A DNA stretch of 12,548 nucleotides, taken from NCBI GenBank assembly GCA_013314865.1, contig JABUEV010000025.1, positions 1-12,548 of the forward strand. The letters run 5' to 3'. Source of the stretch: Bacteroidales bacterium. GTDB lineage: Bacteria > Bacteroidota > Bacteroidia > Bacteroidales > VadinHA17. The translations under genes were made by a program, and so were the position numbers. This document shows positions 7,282-12,548 of the stretch, in pieces (within the stretch, counting starts at the first letter, position 1; every line of letters starts with the position of its first letter). The notes below the pieces were generated by a model. That model had not been told where the DNA came from. It did not search any database and saw nothing but the letters and a program-made list of their open reading frames with translations.

Positions 7282-7849
7282 ACCTGAATCTACATTCAAA
7301 AATATGCTGTTGACACTTTCAGCAATTGCTTTTTTCTCGTCAGCCTGCCTTGGATTTGTTTACCAGCTGACCAAGGAACCTATCGAAATGTCAGCCCTGA
7401 ATAAAAAACTTGAAGCAATCAGACAGGTAGTCCCGGAATTTAATAATAATCCTGACAAAGAAATGTTCAGACTTCCCACAGGAGAGGGAGACAGCCTTGA
7501 TGTTTACCCTGCAAAAAAAGATAATGAAATTGTCGGTTATGCTGTCAATACTTATTCAAAAAATGGTTTCAGCGGTGAAATAAGACTTATGGCCGGCTTT
7601 AAGCCTGATGGCACTATCAATAATATAACTGTTATTCAGCATAAAGAGACTCCCGGACTTGGAACAAAAATGACTGAGCCGTCATTTAAGGATCAGTTTG
7701 TATCTAAAGACCCTTCAGAGTTCAGTCTGAAAGTGAAGAAGGACGGCGGCCCGGTGGATGCAATAACTGCTGCAACAATCAGTTCAAGGGCTTTCTGCGA
7801 TGCGGTGCAGAGAGCTTACAACACACTACAGAAAGGAGGTTTAAAATGA
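7274..7849 (+). CDS. rnfG: Rnf complex subunit RnfG (covalent FMN, periplasmic)
   Basis: A 191-residue protein of the NqrC/RnfG family: a short cytoplasmic start, one membrane helix (about 11-31), and an extracytoplasmic FMN-binding domain. Family marks are [12 protein letters not shown] (122-133) and the flavinylation site TAATISS (165-171), where FMN should be attached to T168. The motif has alanine in place of the more common glycine (TGATISS); the acceptor threonine is kept. An ApbE-type flavin transferase would be needed and is not encoded in the window. The gene overlaps rnfD by 8 nt and rnfE by 4 nt (ATGA), and a strong Shine-Dalgarno precedes it, so translation is probably both coupled and independently initiated. 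Confidence 0.96.
   Translation: MAKPESTFKNMLLTLSAIAFFSSACLGFVYQLTKEPIEMSALNKKLEAIRQVVPEFNNNPDKEMFRLPTGEGDSLDVYPAKKDNEIVGYAVNTYSKNGFSGEIRLMAGFKPDGTINNITVIQHKETPGLGTKMTEPSFKDQFVSKDPSEFSLKVKKDGGPVDAITAATISSRAFCDAVQRAYNTLQKGGLK
7833..7840 (+). promoter_or_regulatory. Strong Shine-Dalgarno of rnfE
   Basis: AAGGAGGT lies 5 bases before the rnfE ATG at 7846, within the last codons of rnfG. It confirms the start and the ATGA overlap, and is the second strong site in the operon. Confidence 0.75.
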
Positions 7850-8427
7850 ATCAGCTTCAGAATTTCACCAAGGGTTTTATAAAGGAAAATCCTCTGTTTG
7901 TCCTTGTGCTTGGAACCTGCCCGTCACTTGCAACCACAACCTCAGTTCTTAACGGTCTTGGCATGGGTCTGGCAACCACTTTTGTGCTATTTGGATCAAA
8001 TACGGTAATATCTCTGATTGCAAATCTCATACCCGACAAAGTAAGGATCCCTTCATACATAGTAGTAATAGCATCTTTTGTTACCATTGTGGATCTTGTT
8101 ATGAACGCCTATGTGCCCGGGCTGTATGAGACGCTTGGGATCTTTATCCCGCTTATAGTGGTTAACTGCATCGTTCTGGGGCGCGCTGAAGCCTTCGCAA
8201 GTAAAAACAGCCTTAAAAGCTCAATGCTCGACGGACTGGGAATGGGACTTGGCTTTACAATGGCTCTGGGCATACTTGGAGCCATCAGAGAAATCCTCGG
8301 AAACGGCTCAATATTTAACCATAAGTTCATAAAAGGTGATGGAATTCTGGTGTTCATACTGGCACCCGGAGCTTTCATTGTTCTGGGTTACCTTATTGCA
8401 CTCGTCAACCGGATTAGAAAAACTTAA
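7846..8427 (+). CDS. rnfE: Rnf complex membrane subunit RnfE
   Basis: A 193-residue membrane protein with about six helices, of the NqrD/RnfE (RsxE) family. The start region [17 protein letters not shown] carries C25, and [15 protein letters not shown] carries C108. In structures of Nqr and Rnf, the paired cysteines of this subunit and its inverted partner (RnfA/NqrE) ligate an intramembrane [2Fe-2S] cluster, so both required residues are present. The repeated GLGMGL stretches (about 37-42 and again near 131) reflect the internal pseudo-symmetry of the family. It sits between rnfG (4-nt overlap) and rnfA (12-nt gap). Assignment to RnfE rather than RnfA rests on the GTCPSLATT and [12 protein letters not shown] motifs and on the order G-E-A. 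Confidence 0.96.
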   Translation: MNQLQNFTKGFIKENPLFVLVLGTCPSLATTTSVLNGLGMGLATTFVLFGSNTVISLIANLIPDKVRIPSYIVVIASFVTIVDLVMNAYVPGLYETLGIFIPLIVVNCIVLGRAEAFASKNSLKSSMLDGLGMGLGFTMALGILGAIREILGNGSIFNHKFIKGDGILVFILAPGAFIVLGYLIALVNRIRKT

Positions 8428-8439
8428 AAAGATGTTGAA

Positions 8440-9012
8440 ATGGAATACTTGCTCATAATTATCTCCGCAATCCTGGTCAACAATATCGTACTTGCCCAGT
8501 TTCTTGGGGTTTGCCCTTTTCTGGGTGTATCATCCAGAATTAACACATCACTCGGCATGAGCGGCGCCGTAACCTTTGTGATGGTACTGGCTACCATAGT
8601 TACCTATGTTATCAGAGTCTTTGTTCTCGAAAAACTCGGTATTACTTTTATGCAAACCATTACATTTATTCTAGTTATAGCCGCCCTGGTACAGATGGTC
8701 GAAATAATTCTTAAAAAAATAAGCCAGCCGCTTTACCAGGCTCTGGGTATTTTCCTTCCTCTCATTACAACCAACTGCGCAGTGCTTGGAGTCGCTCTTT
8801 TGGTTATTAAAAAGGAGTACAACCTTCTGGAAGGTGTTGTATTCAGTGCTGCCACGGCAATCGGTTTCGGACTGGCACTGGTAATACTTGCAGGAATTAG
8901 AGAACAGCTCGAACTGGCAGATGTCCCGAAAGGCATGAAGGGAGTTCCGGTTTCACTTATTATTGCAGGAATTCTTGCCCTGGCATTTATGGGATTTACA
9001 GGAATAGTTTAA
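8440..9012 (+). CDS. rnfA: Rnf complex membrane subunit RnfA
   Basis: A 190-residue membrane protein with about six helices, of the NqrE/RnfA (RsxA) family and distantly related to RnfE with opposite topology. Typical motifs are [18 protein letters not shown] (around 14-31, with C25) and [16 protein letters not shown] (106-121, with C113). These two cysteines are expected to complete the [2Fe-2S] site with C25 and C108 of RnfE. It is the last gene of the rnf operon. The ATG at 8440 is the family start; no Shine-Dalgarno is seen. No clear terminator follows in the 95 bases before the next gene. Confidence 0.97.
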   Translation: MEYLLIIISAILVNNIVLAQFLGVCPFLGVSSRINTSLGMSGAVTFVMVLATIVTYVIRVFVLEKLGITFMQTITFILVIAALVQMVEIILKKISQPLYQALGIFLPLITTNCAVLGVALLVIKKEYNLLEGVVFSAATAIGFGLALVILAGIREQLELADVPKGMKGVPVSLIIAGILALAFMGFTGIV

Positions 9013-9034
9013 TTCACTCTACGAAATAGTCTGT

Positions 9035-9042
9035 TAAATTTG
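9035..9042 (+). promoter_or_regulatory. Bacteroidota -7 promoter element before the J-domain gene
   Basis: TAAATTTG matches TAnnTTTG exactly, 66 bases before the J-domain start codon and 23 bases after the rnfA stop. The nearest -33-like word (TTTA, 9008-9011) is 23 bases upstream, slightly too far. It suggests that the J-domain gene can be transcribed separately from rnf. Confidence 0.35.
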
Positions 9043-9107
9043 ATCTGTTTTTTTACAGGAAATGAAAATAATTCGTTTCTTGTGATAGAATTTTCCGGAC
9101 ACAAAAG

Positions 9108-9668
9108 ATGACCGTTGCTGAATATTATGAAATACTGGGACTTGTCTCAGGTTCTTCGGTCGATGACATTAAAAAGGCTTACAGGAAAAAAGCCCGTGCA
9201 TATCATCCTGACCTTAACCATTCTCCTGAAGCGAAGGATCTTTTCATAAAAGCTACTGAAGCATATGAATTCCTTATTACATATCATCAGAAACTGTCAT
9301 CCGATGAGGAAGAATTTCACAGGGTAATGGAAGAATGGAGAAAATACCGTCGGGCAAGATCACAGGAACGCGCTCAATCATATGCAGGCTCACCTTATGT
9401 GAAATTCAAAAAAACCAGCCTGTACAAGTCAACAAAAAGATTTGACGGACCGTCAATAATCGCAAACTTTATTTTATCAATTCTTGTCTTTTCATATACC
9501 ATTTTCGGGTTCTTCTACAGATTAAAACATCCCTACGAGAAAAATGAAAAACCTCCGGTTTTTTCATTCATACTTCTCCTTACCCTGAGCATCATCCTGT
9601 TCACTGTCTCTTTCATGTATCTGAAAGCTTATCTGGATACCACACGGAAAAACAGGAAGAAAATGTGA
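9108..9668 (+). CDS. Membrane-anchored J-domain (DnaJ-like) protein
   Basis: A 186-residue protein with an N-terminal J domain (about 5-62): EYYEILGL, the basic helix IKKAYRKKARAYHPD with the catalytic HPD at 33-35, and the helix LFIKATEAYEFL. The J domain stimulates the ATPase of DnaK (Hsp70). The glycine-rich and zinc-finger parts of DnaJ are absent. A basic, charged linker (about 63-113, rich in E, R, K) leads to two hydrophobic segments (117-138 and 151-174) joined by a short loop, so the protein is probably an inner-membrane anchor with the J domain facing the cytoplasm. It would recruit DnaK to a membrane client that cannot be named from sequence. It lies 95 bases after rnfA on the same strand, and read-through from rnf is possible. 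No obvious ribosome site. Confidence 0.88.
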   Translation: MTVAEYYEILGLVSGSSVDDIKKAYRKKARAYHPDLNHSPEAKDLFIKATEAYEFLITYHQKLSSDEEEFHRVMEEWRKYRRARSQERAQSYAGSPYVKFKKTSLYKSTKRFDGPSIIANFILSILVFSYTIFGFFYRLKHPYEKNEKPPVFSFILLLTLSIILFTVSFMYLKAYLDTTRKNRKKM

Positions 9669-9813
9669 TGGCACATTTTTTGTGCATTTACTAAAGTACT
9701 TACTACGGCCTTTTTCATACTACAAACGGGCGTTATTCTTGATTGAAAAGTCAAAGTGCCTGATTGTATTTGATTGTGATGCTGAAAAGTTTGAAATTAT
9801 AACCTTTTTCTCT
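9669..9813 (+). other. Gene-free leader region before the serpin
   Basis: 145 bases between the J-domain stop and the chosen serpin start. It contains a small hairpin, GCACA (9671-9675) and TGTGC (9681-9685) around five T, with no T tract after it, and several TTTG words (9769-9772, 9790-9793), but no exact TAnnTTTG element. The serpin frame happens to be open through most of it (from 9682); the residues encoded there show no signal or domain character and are probably untranslated. Confidence 0.4.
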
Positions 9814-11061
9814 ATGAAAAGAAATCCCTTTATCCATTTTTTTATGCTGACAGCTTCCCTTTTATTGCTTGTTTCTTCCTGCAGTAAAGAGAATGATGAC
9901 CAGTTGCCAACCGAACCTGTTCCGATTGATCTGACATCAGAACAGGTTGCACTAGTCGGCTCAGAAAACGCATTTGCATTCGACATCTTCAGCCGAATTG
10001 CAGAAAACCCGGGCAGAAATAATCTAATAATATCACCATTGAGCATTTCTGTTGCACTTTCTATGACTCTAAACGGAGCAGACGGAGAAACACGCGACGC
10101 AATGCTCGATGCCCTGAGAGTCAGCGGACTTTCTCCGGAAATCATTAATAAATCGTATAAAGACCTCACCGAGGCTCTGCTTTCAGTTGACAAAAGAATT
10201 CTAATTTCTATAGCAAACTCTGTTTGGACCGAAGATGACTTTGCCGTCAAAAAAACATTTATTGACATCCTTACAAAATATTACAGCGCTGAAGCGGGCT
10301 CATTCGATATAAATGATCCGAATGCACATGTCAAAATAAACCAATGGATCAAAGAAAAGACAAACAATCTCATTACAGACATGTTGGAAAAGCTTGAAGA
10401 CAACGACGTCATGCTGCTGGTCAATGCCATTTATTTCAAGGGCAAATGGAAGTCTCAGTTTGATGAGGCAAATACTGTTTTGATGCCCTTTTACAAATAT
10501 GACGGCACATCGGTAACGGTTCCCATGATGAAGCAGAGAAGAAAATTCAAGTCATATTCGGGACAGGATTTCACTCTTGCTGAATTTCCTTACGGACAGG
10601 GAAATTATGTTATGGATGTCATTCTCCCTGACCCGTCTGTAAGCATGAATGAATTTACCGCCAGACTTACTGAATCTGAATTCAAAGCATGGATCAGTCA
10701 AATGAATGAAAGGGAGATTGACCTTTCATTTCCAAGGTTTAAATATGGTTTCAAGAAGAAGCTGAAAGAAGTATTGTCAGATATGGGTATGGCTGTAGCA
10801 TTCACAGAGTCTGCAGATTTTTCCAATATTTCTGAAGAATATGATCTTCTTATAAATGAAGTTACGCACCAGGCTTTCATTGAAACCAATGAAGAAGGTA
10901 CGGAAGCAGCTGCAGCTACTGTTGTGGAAGTAGGCCTTACATCTGTTGGAGAACAGCCACTAGTTTTGAAACTTGACCATCCTTTTATATATCTAATAAG
11001 AGAGACAAGCACCAATTCAATACTGTTCATGGGAATAGTTGCTGACCCTTCAGCTAATTGA
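9814..11061 (+). CDS. Serpin-family protease inhibitor, predicted lipoprotein
   Basis: A 415-residue serpin with a bacterial lipoprotein signal: K-R at the start, a hydrophobic stretch, then lipobox V-S-S-C with lipidated C23 and an acidic SKENDD spacer. The serpin body includes NLIISPLSISVALSMTLNGA and, near the end, the family signature around LDHPFIYLIRE. The reactive-centre hinge EEGTEAAAAT (360-369) has the small residues needed for loop insertion, so it is predicted to be inhibitory. Aligned by the usual 17-residue hinge, P1 is T376 and P1' is S377, with L375 at P2, suggesting an elastase-like or broad target; this is inference. Mature length of about 393 fits serpins. The frame is open upstream to 9682, but only the ATG at 9814 places the signal peptide correctly. 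A strong terminator follows. Confidence 0.92.
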   Translation: MKRNPFIHFFMLTASLLLLVSSCSKENDDQLPTEPVPIDLTSEQVALVGSENAFAFDIFSRIAENPGRNNLIISPLSISVALSMTLNGADGETRDAMLDALRVSGLSPEIINKSYKDLTEALLSVDKRILISIANSVWTEDDFAVKKTFIDILTKYYSAEAGSFDINDPNAHVKINQWIKEKTNNLITDMLEKLEDNDVMLLVNAIYFKGKWKSQFDEANTVLMPFYKYDGTSVTVPMMKQRRKFKSYSGQDFTLAEFPYGQGNYVMDVILPDPSVSMNEFTARLTESEFKAWISQMNEREIDLSFPRFKYGFKKKLKEVLSDMGMAVAFTESADFSNISEEYDLLINEVTHQAFIETNEEGTEAAAATVVEVGLTSVGEQPLVLKLDHPFIYLIRETSTNSILFMGIVADPSAN

Positions 11062-11093
11062 ATGATATAGTGGTGTCTGCATGATCCGGGAAT

Positions 11094-11147
11094 AACAGGC
11101 TGTTACCGGACAATCTATCGTCCGGTTTAACACAGCCTGTTTTTTTT
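11094..11147 (+). terminator. Two-tier rho-independent terminator after the serpin gene
   Basis: A perfect outer 10-bp stem, AACAGGCTGT (11094-11103) with ACAGCCTGTT (11132-11141), encloses a perfect inner 7-bp stem, ACCGGAC (11105-11111) with GTCCGGT (11120-11126), and an 8-base loop. A run of eight T (11140-11147) follows. It starts 32 bases after the serpin stop and insulates the permease gene downstream. Confidence 0.9.
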
Positions 11148-11150
11148 CTG

Positions 11151-11182
11151 ATTGAGCATAATGTATTTTTTCCCTACATTTG
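11151..11182 (+). promoter_or_regulatory. Bacteroidota promoter of the amino acid permease gene
   Basis: The -7 element TACATTTG (11175-11182) matches TAnnTTTG exactly. ATTG at 11151-11154, three of four bases of the -33 TTTG box, lies at the preferred 20-base spacing. The element is directly after the upstream terminator and 22 bases before the start codon, leaving a leader of about 15 bases. It is the best promoter in the window. Confidence 0.6.
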
Positions 11183-11204
11183 GCAGTTAATTTCAGAATA
11201 AGTC

Positions 11205-12527
11205 ATGACCAGGCTCGCAAAAGAGCTTACTCTTTATGGTTTAATAATGGTAGCAATAGGTTCCTGCATCGGATCAGGAATATTTGTTACTCCATCTCAG
11301 ATAGCGGGTCTGATACCTTCTGCTTCAGCAATAATTCTGGTATGGGCACTTGGAGGAATTGTCACTCTTAGCGGCGCCCTGACTTTCGGAGAGCTTGGTG
11401 CGCTTTTTCCTCATGCCGGAGGAATATATGTTTTTCTCAGGGAAGCCTATGGCGGATGGCTGGGATTCTTATACGGATGGGCATACCTTCTTATAATCAC
11501 TTCAGGATCAATTGCAGTAATATCACTTGCATTCGCATGGTACCTCAGCACTTTTATCCCAATGGATGATACCTGGAGAATTATAACATGTATTATTACA
11601 ATAACCTCGCTGACAATACTTAACGTACTAAGGGCAAAATTCGGCGAAATCTTTTCAAACATTTTCACCGGACTCAAAATCATTGGAATTATGTCAATAA
11701 TAGCTGCAGGATTCGTTTATGGTGACGCTTCTCTGTCATTCGGCAAAGTAAACGGCACTGCAGTTTCAGGTCTCAGTCTGTCTGGTTTTGGCGTGGCTCT
11801 TACAGGTGTTCTGTTTTCTTACGGAGGCTGGCAGCACGCCTCTTTCCTTGCCGGTGAAACAAAAAACCCTTCAAGGAATGTGCCGGTTGCCATGATAACC
11901 GGTGCCCTGGTTGTGACAGCTGTTTACCTGCTGGCAAATACTGCTTACATGCTTCTTATGCCGGTTGGAGATATAATCACTTCGGAAAAAGTGGCTGCAG
12001 ATGCTGTAAGCAGAGTGTTTCCGTTCGGAGGCAAGCTTGTGGCAGGAATAATTGCCATAAGTACTGTCGGCACAATAGGAATATATACACTTTCAGCACC
12101 CCGTATCTACTATGCGATGGCAGCCGACGGATTGTTTTTCAAACAGATAGCCAGCGTGCATCCACGTTTCAGGACCCCTGTCAATGCTATTATTATTCAA
12201 TCGGTATGGTCAATTGTCCTTCTGCTTTTCTGGGGCACACTTGAAAACCTTATTACTTATACGGTCTCAATCGAATGGATATTCTTCACCCTGGCAGCTG
12301 CCGGAATTTTTATTTTCAGGAAGAAATACAAAGACAGAAAAAGAGACTACAGTGCTTTTGGTTATCCGTTAACTCCTATAATCTTCATTATAATAAATAC
12401 CTGGTTTGTTATTAATATAACAATAAACAGACCTTTACATATGGGAATAGGAATCTTTTTCCTGTTGCTGGGAGTTCCTGCTTATATTTATTTCAGAAAG
12501 AAAAATCCTTCAATAAAAAGCAAATGA
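11205..12527 (+). CDS. APC-superfamily amino acid permease (SLC7/LAT-SteT-like)
   Basis: A 440-residue integral membrane protein with about twelve hydrophobic segments. The first helix carries the unwound substrate motif GSGIF (residues 23-27, in SCIGSGIFVTPS), which binds the amino and carboxyl groups of the amino acid. TFGELGALFPHAGG follows in helix 2. The sixth-helix region FSYGGWQHASFLAGETKNP resembles the SLC7/LAT group and the bacterial Ser/Thr exchanger SteT. Uptake or exchange of neutral amino acids is therefore likely, but the substrate cannot be fixed from sequence. The C-terminus is short and basic (KKNPSIKSK). The gene has its own promoter and is isolated from the serpin by a terminator. 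The ATG at 11205 puts the first helix at the usual place. Only 21 bases follow the stop before the window ends. Confidence 0.93.
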   Translation: MTRLAKELTLYGLIMVAIGSCIGSGIFVTPSQIAGLIPSASAIILVWALGGIVTLSGALTFGELGALFPHAGGIYVFLREAYGGWLGFLYGWAYLLIITSGSIAVISLAFAWYLSTFIPMDDTWRIITCIITITSLTILNVLRAKFGEIFSNIFTGLKIIGIMSIIAAGFVYGDASLSFGKVNGTAVSGLSLSGFGVALTGVLFSYGGWQHASFLAGETKNPSRNVPVAMITGALVVTAVYLLANTAYMLLMPVGDIITSEKVAADAVSRVFPFGGKLVAGIIAISTVGTIGIYTLSAPRIYYAMAADGLFFKQIASVHPRFRTPVNAIIIQSVWSIVLLLFWGTLENLITYTVSIEWIFFTLAAAGIFIFRKKYKDRKRDYSAFGYPLTPIIFIIINTWFVINITINRPLHMGIGIFFLLLGVPAYIYFRKKNPSIKSK

Positions 12528-12548
12528 AAGATATTTCCTTTATTATCA

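Noticed and set aside
9671..9685. Hairpin GCACA/TGTGC after the J-domain gene as a terminator
   Set aside because: The stem is only 5 bp and no T tract follows, so it is too weak to call.
9682..9813. 44-residue N-terminal extension of the serpin
   Set aside because: It would bury the lipoprotein signal peptide inside the protein. Starting at 9814 puts the charged start, hydrophobic core and lipobox in standard order.
1..12548. Defence island, CRISPR array, insertion sequence, prophage or RNA gene
   Set aside because: Every long open frame is accounted for by housekeeping, energy or transport genes; I see no repeat-spacer pattern, transposase, terminal inverted repeats or tRNA-like structure.

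Overview
The window looks like chromosomal DNA of an anaerobic member of the Bacteroidota, probably the Bacteroidales or a related order. The evidence is the gene order rseC-rnfB-rnfC-rnfD-rnfG-rnfE-rnfA, the Bacteroidota-type -7 promoter word TAnnTTTG before four genes, mostly weak or absent Shine-Dalgarno sequences, moderately AT-rich DNA, and best remembered protein resemblances (an H-G-I-H-S-P methyltransferase, a lipoprotein serpin). This is inference from content; no 16S or other strict marker is present.

Layout. Positions 1-453 (minus) hold the N-terminal two thirds of a MacB/LolD-type ABC transporter ATPase, cut by the window edge. Positions 515-1303 (minus) encode a class I SAM-dependent methyltransferase. 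Divergently, 1391-3496 encodes the RecG branch-migration helicase. From 3615 to 9012 runs a complete rseC-rnfBCDGEA operon for the ion-pumping ferredoxin:NAD+ oxidoreductase Rnf. It is followed by a membrane-anchored J-domain protein (9108-9668), a predicted inhibitory serpin with a lipoprotein signal (9814-11061), a strong two-tier intrinsic terminator (11094-11147) and an APC/SLC7-type amino acid permease (11205-12527).

How the genes work together. RnfB takes electrons from ferredoxin through many Fe-S clusters. RnfA and RnfE carry them through the membrane with four conserved cysteines. RnfD and RnfG hold covalent FMN. RnfC carries the NAD(H)-side flavin site and two [4Fe-4S] clusters. RseC is a small membrane protein that usually travels with rnf. 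The genes are tightly packed (overlaps of 8 and 4 nt, gaps of 3 to 17 nt), which indicates one transcript.

Points deserving attention. (1) rnfC is broken by a one-base frameshift at a short T run (6117-6120): the upstream frame ends at 6142 without the second ferredoxin cluster, and the -1 frame continues with exactly the missing C-terminus to 6270. (2) A perfect 23-bp palindrome (11-bp arms, 1-nt centre; 3505-3527) with a core like Fur/PerR boxes lies before the rnf operon. (3) A second perfect palindrome (466-480) lies directly before the ABC ATPase start. (4) The serpin has an intact inhibitory hinge and is probably lipid-anchored. I found no mobile element, CRISPR array, tRNA or rRNA, and no system that I can honestly call new. 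All gene-free stretches are shorter than 150 bases.
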